Assembly: GCF_030463535.1 (NCBI RefSeq)
Contig: NC_132894.1
Span: 10,376,933 to 10,440,932, forward strand
Source: Salminus brasiliensis
Lineage: Eukaryota > Chordata > Actinopteri > Characiformes > Bryconidae
DNA length: 64,000 bases
Direction of reading: 5' to 3'
Shown here one piece after another: positions 36,101 to 47,252 of this stretch. The translations under genes and the position numbers were made by a program. Position 1 is the first letter of the stretch, and each line of letters starts with the position of its first letter. Below the pieces are notes generated by a model that made no database searches, had not been told where the DNA came from, and was given only the letters and a program-made list of their open reading frames with translations.

Positions 36101-39100
36101 TTGGAAGATCAGCTCTTGCAGCCACTTTTCCTGGCACAGCAGTGTGAATCTTTCCTCTGGCCATGACAGCGGCCTGAATCAAGGCAGTGTTTACTCCAAT
36201 CACAGCAAAGGTATGCATGGCAACACTGAAAGCAAGACAAGACAGGTGTTTGATGTTTGGCAGATGTTTTTCTATAATTATTCCAGCTTGTACATTTAGT
36301 CGTCATATAAATATGTATCTGTGAAGAAGCACCTTGGTCTGGCCTCAGCTTGCAACTGGATGTCAGTCTTCTTCAACTGATCAAGAGTGACAGTCTCTAT
36401 CTGCTCAGGTAGGGGAGGTGTAATGACAGCCTTTGCTGAAATTATGAATAAAATAATGTAATTACACAGATTTGGAGATTTATATATTTAATGCTTGTGT
36501 TTTACATTGAGGTGAAAATCTTACCATTGACAGCTGCAGCAGCAACAGCAGCAGTGTAAAAACCAAGCTCCATGGGGACACCAACACCAGTGGGGACAAT
36601 GCGGCGTACCTCAGCTGCCAGCAAAGGCTTGGCATATTGGAAGGCAACACCAGCCTGCAAGGCCTTAACAGCCTCCTTCATCAGTTCACGTGCACGTGGT
36701 TTTACAGTCTATAGGGTGTGCAGATTATATGATATTTTACATGCAGTTTCCAAAGTAGACACAGAATTCTTCTAAAAGAGCAAAGGATCAATGGACTACC
36801 TGTGTTGCCTGCTCAATGATCTGCTCAATGAAGGTTTTTTCAATGTTGGCAAAAGCAATTTCCTGTCCAAAGAGTTTCACGTAGATGGAGGCCAGTGGCT
36901 GACCGGCTGGCAAGGCCTTCCAGTTCATCAGCTTATAGAGTAAAAATTAAGATTAGAAAAAATAGACATAGATTAAGCTATATTCAACTAAAATGAGGAT
37001 GTAATGTTCATAGCTTACTGCCTTCAAGGTGTGCTTTATCTTGGTAACACGATCAGCATTCCGATCTCCAGCAGGAGTTTTCTGTAGAGCTTCCTGGAGT
37101 CCCTCAGTTCTCACACCAACCTGAATGAGGTGTAATAAATAATAATAAGTGATAAATATCAGTTCCAGTGGTTGAAAAATAACCTGATTATGTAACAATT
37201 CCATTAACATTATGAAAAAATAGTCATACCTCAAGAACATCAGCAGCTGCTCCAGCCAAGTAGGCACGAGCTTTTGTCACAACAGCTCTGGGCAAGATGG
37301 TGGCAGCATCATTGATGATGAAAGCACTACCAGCAGCACCAACCATGGCAGGAGCTTTAAAGAGAAAAGGGTGTCCTTTCATTAAATAAAGATTTTCTTT
37401 AAGTTGACAAGCCTCATGAACGATGCAGGTCTTAATTAGACGTACAGATATAAAGGTCCAAGTGAAAACCAGTGCTTGATAAACTCAGTCTGTCCATTTT
37501 GGGCCTCAACAGTCTGATGGCAACATTAGCTGCAGCAGCCCTGTAACCAACAAACTTGTCACGTTCTGTTTTTTTTTTCAGCAGTAAAAAACAAATGAAC
37601 TTACTAAACAATAACAACAATCATTCTTACACATGCATCAAATCAGGGGACATGCTTTTGATGAGACACTTGATGTAAGAGTATGCAAAACTGGCAACTT
37701 CCATGTTGGGCTCTTTCTCCAAAGCACCAGCAACAGTGGACATTAGAGCGACTGAGGGCTTGGTCTCAACTAGCGCAATACAGGCAACCATACGGACTTC
37801 AGGATGCAGGTTTTTATCCATGAAAAGTTGCAGGGCCACTGGCTGAACCTGAACAGACCAATGAGATGATTCAGCTCCTGGAACAAAATCAACCAAAACT
37901 GTACTGTAGTCACAGATCATCACATACTTACCATCTTTGGCTCCTTCTTCGCGATGTTCCTGAGAGCCAAGATGGCATCAACTTGTACTTTAATGGGCAT
38001 GGTTGCAGCTGCAGCTCCGAATCCAGGCAAGAGCTTCATGATGGGTTTAAGGCTAGCAGGGTGACCAGCATTGCCCAGAGCCTTCAGAGCCAGGGTGACT
38101 TCAGATATTTCAGCCTTGGCCATGGCTTCAGCAGCATGCTCATGGATAGGCTGATGAAAGAAGTTAAATGGTTTGTTAACCATTCGAATATGTAGGTAAA
38201 TATGAAAAATAAATAAATATGAAAGGAATTCTTTTATGTTGTTTAGCTCATATTTGATTATTATCCTTTAATTTACTGTCTCAAATCTAGTGAAACAAAC
38301 ACATGTGCTTAACAATTACCTTAAGGAGATCAGCAGAACAGGAATGAAATTCTGCACAGTGTCTGGCAACCATGGAACCATAGCCAAGGATGGCGGCCTC
38401 ACGCACCGCTGGAATTGCCTTGATTTTTGGGCTCATTGCCAGGCGCTGTTCAACAGTACCAGGTTGAATTATTCATAAAGATTTATACAAACATCTAACT
38501 TGCAATACTTTAGATCAGTGGTTCTCAGTCCTGGTCCTGGAATACCATCTTTTACAAATTTACTCCTAGTTCCTTTAATCATTAGTTGGATCAGGTGTGA
38601 TGGGAACAAGGTAAAATTTAAAATGTGCAATGGTACTCCAAGACCAGGACATTTTAGGAGAAATATCAGCACTCACAGCAGCCTGTTGAATAGCTCCTGT
38701 ATCAGCAGTGGCCATGTGCAAACCAACCAAAAGTGCCTGAGTGAATTCAGCAGTGGTGAATTCGCCAGCATGGAATTTTTCCTCAATGAACCGCAGTGCC
38801 GCTGGTGTACCCACAACAGGGACTGCATCCAAAATCCATCGTCTACAAGTATAAAGAAATTAAAAAGCAGTCTATTGTAAATTTACACAAATAATACATT
38901 TCACATTTTTTACCGGTGAACAGGTTTGGTCTTGTACTGATCCCAAATGGTTTGAACACTTTCAAAAGTAGCAACACGCATGAGCTGGACAAGCTGAAGG
39001 AACTTCAGTGGAGCATCCTCATGGACCATGGCTACATTGTTTGCAGCCAGATGATTTAAGACTTCCACAATCTGAAACAGAGTAAATAGAATACTTCAAT

Positions 39101-41130
39101 TCAGCCCATACAACAAACACATCAAAGACAACAAAGAAATTTCTAACAGAAAATGAATTCAATCCCTAAAGTCAGACAGTAGTTTTATTGCAAACCAATT
39201 TGCCCCAAAATCAATTTATAAAGTAAAAAATTGTTGTTTGTTTATATTTATAGATTCAATCCAGGTTGCTCAGGTTTTTTTGATGTTGATATTTTTCGAA
39301 TAGTGTCACAGATTGTCAGTTTCCACTTCTCTTTGACATCTGTTTGTTTTTCAAACAGCCCTGGGATGTTTGAGTTTGTGCTTGGGAATATTTTCCCCTT
39401 GAAATTATAAGCCAATTGTGGCTTGTTATGGTGATGCCACAGTGGTTGATTACTTATGCAAAGAAACAGTTCTAGATAGTTATTTTTGTGTATATTCTTA
39501 CATAAATTAATTTTAAAAAATGCTTCAGATTACGATAATTTTCTTTAGATTACGATAGTTAGAACAATTATTTTTGTATGTTTTTGGAATTTAGTAATGA
39601 CACCTGGGCTTCTGCGTTGTTGATCTTCAGAAGCTGAATGGGGGTTTGCAGAATCTCAGTGGCAAATTCGTACTTCAAGGATCCACGGGCCGCATATTCA
39701 GCACCGGCAGGAGCAATAGCGGTGTTCTGCACCTCCAGTAGTGCCAGTGTTTGCCTGAAAAGAGAAACATTTAATATGATTTATTTAATTAATTCTTTGA
39801 ATATTTCTAAGGTTATTCAATAATTAGAGGATACATCATACTTGGCCCTCATTTGTGCTGCTCCAGTGATGAGATTGAATAGTGAGAACTGGTGTAGCTC
39901 TTCAGCTGTAGCCTCTGCGACCACAGCACCAGCATCAGTTGGCTTCATGACGTAGGTGTAGGTTGCAGTTCCAGTCAGACTCTGAAGTCTCTGTGGTGAG
40001 GAAATAATGGGTTACAGAAGATGTCCATTTGAACAACTTCTCAAATTGTAAAAGTGAGGCCTGCTTTTAATCTCACCTGCTGGCATTCAGCACACTTCTC
40101 AGCATAAGCCAAACCAATGTCCTTGATGGCCTTCTCATGGCAGTGGGTCAGGTCTTTGGACTTTGTCACAACAATCTGACGGGTCTTTGCATCCTCAGTG
40201 ATCATATAGTGGGCCTTGCAGACTCCATGAGTTCCAGCCTTAGAGTATTAAATAACTTTAGCTGACAGAACAGAAAGTGATTTCCATAATAATAGATATT
40301 ACGTTGGCATTGTCTTCATTGTCTTACCTCATGCAGCTCATAGACATTCTGGGTGTTCTTGATATTGAGCTGGAGGATGTTGAGGATGCCTCTGTGCAAG
40401 TTCAGGACAGTAGCAGACACTCCCGCAGGGGCGAATATCTTACCTACCACACCATTAGTATACTCAAATTTGATGGGAACTGTAAGTTGAGGGTTCAGTG
40501 CGGCGAGGAGCTTAGCAGCAGGAGCGAAAGAATCCTGGGGCCAGATCCCGGCATACTCAAAGAGCTGAGGATCCTGGAGCTAAGGACGAAATAATCACAA
40601 ATATATTATAAATGATCATATTTAGTTCTGCTACAGTAGTTACTTTACCCATGTATGTGTTTTCCATAGAAATGTCCGTCTGAACATTTTATACAATGAA
40701 TAGTTACTTTACCTTCAGAAGGAAAGTATTCTGTGCCTCAGCCCTGATGAGAACCTTGCTGGTAACTTTTACTCCAGCCTTGCCCAGACCCTCCTGAGGC
40801 AGACCGCCCAAGATCAGACCCTCATATTTGTATACAAAGGTCTTACCAGCGGAAAACTCTGGAACTGGTGAAATAGTTCACTGTAAGTTTCTCTGAAAAG
40901 ATATCTGAACTGTCAGAATCTACAGCGTTAGAGAAATACCGCTTTAGTACTTACCAAGGTTGATCTGATTACTCGCTAAATGAAATAAGAAAAACAGAAA
41001 ATATCAATATAGAATCAATATTACTCTGCTAAACAAAACTTCTAATTATTAAATAATTAAGAATAAATAATAAATAAGAGTATGACTTACCCACAAGGGC
41101 CACAGTCAGAGCAAGCACGGCAGCTCTCAT
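33173..41130 (-). CDS. vtg: Vitellogenin copy C (LvH-Pv-LvL plus nonapeptide tail)
   Basis: 27 exons by homology. Checked exons include 41091-41130, 39604-39754, 38914-39071, 38677-38842, 38320-38445, 37932-38150, 37631-37848, 37446-37540, 35250-35617 and 33173-33493; predicted about 1427 aa. Exon 13 is one codon shorter than in A, B and D. The middle of the gene (exons 8-10 and their introns, about 38150-39830) is the most diverged part of the four copies, for example FIEEKFHAG for FIKEKFHAG and MATADTGAI for MANADPAAI. The 3' end from phosvitin to beyond the stop is nearly identical to B, with the same nine-unit tail. Intron 21 carries a SINE and intron 9 another element. No break in the frame was seen. 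Role as for the other copies. Confidence 0.95.
33176..33418 (-). repeat. 27-bp coding minisatellite, vtg C tail (9 units)
   Basis: Nine units encoding the same peptide sequence as the vtg B tail. The two copies differ by only a few bases over this exon, which points to recent duplication or conversion. Confidence 0.85.
34840..35112 (+). mobile_element. tRNA-derived SINE in intron 21 of vtg C
   Basis: The head contains an A-box-like 'tggcttagcggttagagc' and a B-box 'ggttcgattcc', as in a tRNA gene. A body with 'gggcccttgagcaaggccc' and 'gggttaaatgcggaggacac' follows. Copies A, B and D lack it at this position, so it inserted after the copies separated. The flanks contain duplicated 'gtactgt'-type sequence. 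The same SINE body, without the tRNA head, occurs at 47015-47250. Confidence 0.85.
38517..38652. mobile_element. Short inverted-repeat element in intron 9 of vtg C
   Basis: It begins with 'cagtggttctcagtcctggtc' and ends near 'ggtactccaagaccagga', whose reverse complement resembles the start. I recognise the start from a common fish non-autonomous DNA element. The A, B and D copies have a different, shorter intron without it. Confidence 0.55.
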
Positions 41131-41164
41131 GGCTGGTGATTTGTGGTGAATCCTTTCAATGCCT

Positions 41165-41300
41165 GCCTTTTTATTGTAGCGTTTTTGCTGATTGCTAAAT
41201 GTATAAATTATTAACTCATATGTATTTTGATGTACATGGGATGAAACCTGATTGGTCAACAGACTCACTTATCAATGGATTTTAGGTCAGGTTGTCCTGG
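41165..41300 (-). promoter_or_regulatory. vtg C proximal promoter with near-consensus ERE
   Basis: TATA-like ACAATAAAAAGGC lies at 41165-41177 and an HNF1-like GTTAATAATTTATAC near 41200-41215. GGTCAggtTGTCC at 41285-41297 differs from the estrogen response element consensus GGTCAnnnTGACC at one base. It is about 155 bp upstream of the ATG. Confidence 0.6.
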
Positions 41301-41947
41301 CCTCCTAACTTTGATAGGACAAAGCCAATGTCAACGTGTTGGATCCACTTTTTTTAATAGTTTATGTTCATTTATTTTGTTGAGAATTTTCTTTCTGTCA
41401 GTCTAGTGCTTGCGTGTATATGTACGCTAACTGCTGCATTGCCATTGCCATTAACAGCAGGAAAATATTCTTATATATATATATTGTATATATTTATTGT
41501 ATTTATATATATATATATACATATTTAACATGGGTTGATTTACAATTTATACATTTACATTTATATACATTTATATACTCATCTTTTTTAATATTTAAAA
41601 ACTATTTCTTAAAGCATACTGCATGGTATTTACTGTGGAACATTTGGTATGTTGAGAATATGTTTTATAGTGTTATATAGTTGAAATATATTTTGGATGT
41701 AATTCTGTGACTAAACCGGCTGTTGTCATACTTACCAGATTGACACAGAGTATTAATAAAACCCAAATATAAAATCTGTCACTGAATACAAGCATGTACG
41801 TACAATACCTGCATTGTAACAGTCTGAAAGTAATTGGCAGCTGATGCATGTTAATTATCATGAATATTTAGATTAAATAATGAAATATTTAAAGTCATGC
41901 ATTCATGGAGAAATACAAAGTACAAAGAACAGATAACAAGGTCATAT

Positions 41948-42010
41948 GCCATGACCTAGGGTAGTGTGACCTGAACCTCACCACTGTCCTCTGGACTTTG
42001 AAAACTCTTT
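41948..42010 (-). promoter_or_regulatory. Distal vtg block with DR9 half-sites (C)
   Basis: TGACCT at 41952-41957 and TGACCT at 41967-41972 on the plus strand, 9 bp apart, both halves perfect. A conserved tail reading 'ctggactttgaaaact' follows. About 825 bp upstream of the vtg C ATG. Confidence 0.55.
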
Positions 42011-42849
42011 TGCATTTGCTTAATTGAGTATGCTGCCCGGTGGCACTTTTTCACGGCTCTGGATTCTACTAGTAGAAAATGTGTTTTCAAGCTTCTCTGA
42101 TGATGATGTTAGTGTGCTGTTTCATGTTAATGTGCTGCTCTCAACTATTACCTAAAAGGTTTAAAAAAACACTATAAGAAAAAAACTAAAATGTGTGGTG
42201 TTGTGAGAATTTTGTGATGGCATATCTGTGTGTAATGTGGCTCTTTCTATTTCTGAGTATCTGCAGCAGTTAAAGAATAGATATTTGGTCAACTGAAAGA
42301 AGGAAAGGGCCAAAACTAAAAGGCAACAAATACAACTGTGCAAAAAAAAAATTAGGCTGTAAGCTTAACATATATATTTTTTTATGTTAGCACTGTTGTT
42401 AAGGGCTAACATTAAAATATAATCCAGGTAATCAGAAGGCTTTTGTGTCAGATGAGTAACAGAGGCTGCCTGTACAAGGCTTGTTACACAAGGTATGCTT
42501 ATATGTATAGTTTTATTGCACCTCGAGCTCACTATTGGTATTGCTCACCATGTTACTGCGCATGGGAGTCATTCTGTGAGTCACAATTTTGGACTATTGT
42601 CTAAAGGATAAAGCAACAGAAGAGGAGAGGGGCTGTGATGAAGCATACACGACCACTCACTCAGTGGGCAGCCTGTGGTTCCTTCCCCAGCTCTTTACAT
42701 AGTCCAGCATTATAAACTTTGTTTCTCACTCACAGATTTATTCTTGTCCGTTTTTCGTTCTTACTGTGTTTTCTTGTCTGCTTTGTCTGATTAGTTTCGT
42801 TAGGTCATGCTCGTTTTCGTTTACACTACTTCTTGTTTCCTGATACACA

Positions 42850-42985
42850 GTAAATTTGCCAGTGTTAAATCAACACTATTAGCGTTAAATTATTATTTTT
42901 TAATGTAAAAATTGTGTTCAATAATTTGTATAACTTACAGTGCTGATTTAACACCGAAAGTGTTGATTTAAGACTGGAACAGCTA
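42850..42985. repeat. Palindromic MITE-like repeat
   Basis: 'ccagtgttaaatcaacact' at the left and 'agtgctgatttaacacc' plus 'agtgttgattta' at the right form imperfect inverted copies around an AT-rich centre, as in small hairpin elements of fish. Confidence 0.45.
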
Positions 42986-44527
42986 CTGTTTGGGATCTAT
43001 AGCTATAGCGTTCAGCGGAGTGATACAGCGCCTGTGAAGAACGCGCTGTCATGCAGCTCGAACAGCGCTGTAAGAAAGCCTCTCCACCAATCCGCGGTAT
43101 GGCCGGTGTCCTGTCGCTACAGCTGTCCTACCTTATCGACATGTCCTACCGTAGCGCATGCTTATAGATATAGCTGGCGAACTGTCCTTCCACAGCGCGC
43201 ATTTACAGACAGAGTGGCAGTAACTCATAGGGGAATTATACGTTTTCTGCTAACATCACTGATTTAATAGAAAAATGGCATTAACGTAAATGACTCTACA
43301 GGTAGATATCAAACATGCACAATTTAAACATGTAGAATATATAATACAGTTAATAACATAAATAACATTAAAAACACAACAAAACATTATAAATTCCAAG
43401 TTATCTGACTGCCCTGATGAAATGCGGAAAATCCAGGTAGGATGAAATTATGGGTGAACCGCCAAGCACATGAATCATGGCGTAAAATAGATGTGCGCAT
43501 GCGCAGTAAGCCTTGGTAGGGCAGTTTAATGGGTAGGATGAATTGTTGGAGCACCAGCACTTCAGACTTTGTTTTTTTTAAAAGCGACAAATTTGGTGAC
43601 TTTTTCTAGTGTTATTGGAGACTTTTGGAGACTCTGAGGTGAACACACATGTTCTTCAGTTACTGTCCTCAGCAGCAGGTGCTGCCGTGAGCCCCGTCCC
43701 ACAACACTCCCAGTGCTCAGTCTCTCAGTCAGAAGAAGTTCATTTATTCAGAGGATGTTTTTTACTCACTTTCTCCCTCAACGTCATTCCTTTATTCTAC
43801 AGCTTCAAAGATAGGAACAATTATGCAAATTAGGCGGTGACTTTTAGGACAGCCAAGTGCTTACTTCCTTACTGAGGAGTTGGCAACACTGCCTGTGGCT
43901 TCACAGTACATACCAGCCTTTGATGGGGCTGTGTGGGGTCTGCTCCTGGATGTAGCCGTAGATCATTTGTTGAAGCTGATTTAGTGTGTTGTGACTGCAT
44001 TTTGTCTCCAAATGTGTTTGTTATGCTTAAGTGTCACTTTAGTTCCCCTTTTGTGAAACTCTACTGAAAATAGTGTCTTTCTCAGATCTGTGAGTTCCCT
44101 TTCTGTGTGTTTGCTTGTGGTAGTACAACTTGCCTTTGTCCAGGCTGCACTGGTCTTAGGAGCAACAAATAGTATTCCTCCTTGTTCAGTAAGTAAACAA
44201 ATATGATTAATTATAGTTGGTTAATAATTTTTAATTTTATTATTAATTTTGTTTTTATTATTTTATATAATTCTTACCATGAAACTTTTTAAAATGAAAA
44301 AAATAGCAAATAAATTTGCTGCAAATAATTAGCAAATCTTGTTGGTGGAGAGCAAGTCTTAATTAATGTTCTTGATAGTTTGCGATTGATGTTTTGTAAA
44401 TATTATATGGTTAATATATACATTTGATCATTATTTGGACACCTACCAAAATTGCTAGATTTTACTAGATTAAATCAGTGAGAGTTTATGAATAAAAGGA
44501 AAATATAAAGAGATTACCTAGTTTATG

Positions 44528-44610
44528 TCATGACCTAGGGTAGTGTCACCTGAGCCTCACCGCTGCTGTAATCTTTAGCCTTGTCTGTGTTTGCTTAATT
44601 CAGTTCTTTG
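44528..44610 (-). promoter_or_regulatory. Orphan fifth copy of the distal vtg block
   Basis: TGACCT at 44531-44536 is followed by TCACCT at 44546-44551, keeping the 9-bp spacing but with the second half-site mutated. The following 'tttgcttaatt' matches the sequence after the vtg C block. No vitellogenin exon lies immediately downstream on the minus strand before vtg C, so it has no obvious gene of its own. Confidence 0.5.
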
Positions 44611-45166
44611 CCAAATAATGAAATCCAAATAAGAATTTGGGAATGATATGAAGAGAACAGCTGGTCATGTCATGCTAGTATATTTAAATAAATAAAGCTT
44701 ATAGGATGTTGTTTTTGTTTATAACTTTCCTAATTATTAAGATAAGAAAAAAAATTATGTGTTGATTTGCAAGAAAATGTGCATGAAAAGTCTAACCTGT
44801 GTGCCGAAGAGTGTGAGGGAGCGTGGCAAGATACTACGGAGAGGATGCCTCCAAATGTTTACGCCTCTGAATGTTTTAGTCCTGGGGTTTTGAATGTATT
44901 TGAATTTTATAAAGATTTATCTACAAATACCTCGTAGATTAAAACAGATTACAGTGCTGTTGTTTTGGCAAGATACTTAACAAGATAACAAACCTTTGGG
45001 ACCAGCTTAATGCCATGAAAAGATGAGATGCTGCACATAGATGGGGGTTGCCCAGTGTACATACTGCTACACACAGATAGATGGATCTACTTTGACCAGA
45101 TTCTGTTACCACTTGCCATTAAACCTTCCCACGTGAAAAAGCACACCAACATGTACATTAGGGCTG

Positions 45167-45168
45167 CA

Positions 45169-45236
<68 letters not shown>
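45167..45236. repeat. (TA)n microsatellite
   Basis: About 65-70 bp of TA repeats abutting the left end of the Tc1 element that follows. TA is the target dinucleotide of this superfamily. Confidence 0.9.
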
Positions 45237-45239
<3 letters not shown>

Positions 45240-45246
<7 letters not shown>

Positions 45247-46820
45247 TCAGTCACCAATTGTGCAAGTTCTCCCACTTAACAAAATTAGATAAGCTTGTAA
45301 TTGACATCATAGGTAGACCTCAACTATGAGAGACGAAATGTGAAAAAAAATTCTGAAAAAAATTCTGTCTGATTTTGAAAGAATTTATTTGCAAATAATG
45401 GTGGAAAATAAGTATTTGGTCACCTACAAACAAGCAATATTTCTGGCTGTCACAGACCTGCAACTTCTTAAGAGGCTTCTCTGTCCTCCACTCATTACCT
45501 GTATTAATGGCACCTGTTTGAACTTGTTAACAGTATAAAAGACACCTACCCACAACCTCAAACAGTTACACTCCAAACTCCACTATGGTGAAGACAAAGG
45601 GCTGTCGAAGGACACCAGAAAAAAAAATTGTAGACCAGCACCAGGCTGGGAAGACTGAATCTGCAATAGGCAAACAGCTTGGTGTGAAGAAATCTACTGT
45701 GGGAGCAATAACCAGAAAATGGGAGACCTACAAGACCGCTGCTAATCTCCCTCGATCAGGGGCTCCACGCAAGATCTCAGCCTGTGGGGTCAAAATGATC
45801 ACAAAAACGGTGAGCAAAAATCCCAGAACCACACGGGGGGACCTAGTGAATGACCTGCAAAAAGCTGGGACCAACGTTACAAAGGCTACCGTCAGTAACA
45901 CACTACGCCGCCAGGGACTCAGATCTTGCAGTGCCAGGCGTGTTCCCCTGCTTAAGCCGGTACATATCCGGGCGCGTCTAAAGTTTGCTAGAGAGCATTT
46001 GGATGTACCGGAAGAGTATTAGGAGAATGTCTTATGGTCAGATGAAACCAAAGTAGAACTGTTTGGTACAAACACAACTCGTTGAGAGTTTGGAGGAGAG
46101 TGAATGCTGAGTTGCATCCAAAGAACACCATACCAACTGTGAAGCATGAGGGTGGCAACATCATGCTTTGGGGCAGTTTCTCTGCAAAGGGACTAGGACG
46201 ACTGGTCCGTGTACATGAAAGAATGAATGGGGCCATGTATTGTGAGTTTTTGAGTGCAAACCTCCTTCCATCAGCAAGGGCATTAAAGATGAAACATGGC
46301 TGGGTCTTTCGGCATGACAATGATCCCAAGCACACTGCCAGGGCAACAAAGGAGTGGCTTCGTAAGAAGCATTTCAAGGTCCTGGAGTGGCCTAGCCAGT
46401 CTCCAGATCTCAGCCCCATAGAAAACATTTAAAGGGAGTTGAAAGTCTGTGTTGCCCGCCGACAGCCTCAAAACATCACTGCTCTAGAGAAGATCGGCAT
46501 GGAGGAATGGGCCAACATACCAGCAACGGTGCGTGGCAACCTTGTGAAGACTTACAGAACACGTTTGACCTCTGTCATTGCCAACAAAGGATATATAACA
46601 AAGTATTGAGATGAACTTTTGCTATTGACCAAATACTTATTTTCCACCATTATTTGCAAATAAATTCTTAAAAATCAGACAATGTGATTTTCTGATTTTT
46701 TTCCCCTCATTTTGTCTCTCATAGTTAAGGTCTACCTATGATGTCAATTACAGGCCTTTCTCATCTTTTTAAGTGGGAGAACTTGCACAATGACTGATTA
46801 AATACTTTTTTTCCACCACG
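45240..46820 (+). mobile_element. Tc1-like DNA transposon, near full length but inactive
   Basis: Long terminal inverted repeats are visible: the left end reads 'ttgtgcaagttctcccactta' and continues through 'attgacatcataggtagacct'; the right end repeats both in reverse complement near 46725-46795. Between them lies a transposase from ATG 45585 with an N-terminal paired-type DNA-binding part (ESAIGKQLGVKKSTVGAI) and DDE blocks [17 protein letters not shown] and SPDLSPIEN. The frame is broken by three in-frame stop codons, at about 46019, 46084 and 46430, the first and last most simply at former Trp codons. It is transcribed against the vtg genes and is an insertion in the C-D spacer. Confidence 0.9.
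45585..46600 (+). pseudogene. Tc1-type transposase pseudogene
   Basis: Open pieces 45585-46022 (145 codons) and 46082-46432 (116 codons) are one transposase interrupted by nonsense changes, with a further coding-like stretch to about 46600 ending in CLV...GYITKY-like sequence. The helix-turn-helix and catalytic-core motifs are recognisable. It cannot make a full-length enzyme as it stands. Confidence 0.85.
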
Positions 46821-47014
46821 TTTCATGTTTTCACTGATGTAATGTGAGATGTAATGTGAGTCATTATGTGATTATAACTGTTGTAATACCTGGATTTCTA
46901 ATGAATGATTTAATAAGTGCACTCATAAACAAATGTGTTACAAAAATTGCTTTATTTTCAAATGTGGGTGAAAGCAAGATGAAGGGTCTGACACACAGGT
47001 TTCTGCCCGTATCT

Positions 47015-47250
47015 CAGCATTCCCGGGCTCGGCAAGCTGCCACTGTTGGGCCCTTGAGCAAGGCCCTTTACCCTCTCTGCTCCCCGGGCGCTGGAGTTGG
47101 CTGCCCACCGCTCTGGGTGTGTGTGTGCTCACTGCCCCTAACACATGTGTGTGTGTGAGTGTGTGTTCACTACCAGATGGGTTAAATGCGGAGGACACAT
47201 TTCGCTGTACAGTGTACAGTGACAAATACGTGCACCTTTACCTTTACCTT
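47015..47250 (+). mobile_element. 5'-truncated SINE body
   Basis: Matches the body of the SINE at 34840 from 'cggcaagctgccactgttggg' through 'gggttaaatgcggaggacac', without the tRNA-like head. It ends in three 'acctttacctttaccttt' repeats and runs directly into LINE coding sequence. Confidence 0.75.
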
Positions 47251-47252
47251 TG

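Larger units (their letters stand above)
41310..44520. other. C-D spacer, proximal part
   Basis: AT-rich DNA without a supported gene. It contains (TA)-rich patches near 41470-41530, the distal DR9 block (41948-42010), a palindromic element (42850-42985), a CpG-richer stretch of unknown nature (about 43010-43270) and a relic (about 43560-43840) with repeated 'gactttttctagtgttattggagac'-like sequence that may be an old hAT-type element. The small frames at 43034-43267 and 43609-43833 have no recognisable family. Confidence 0.5.
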
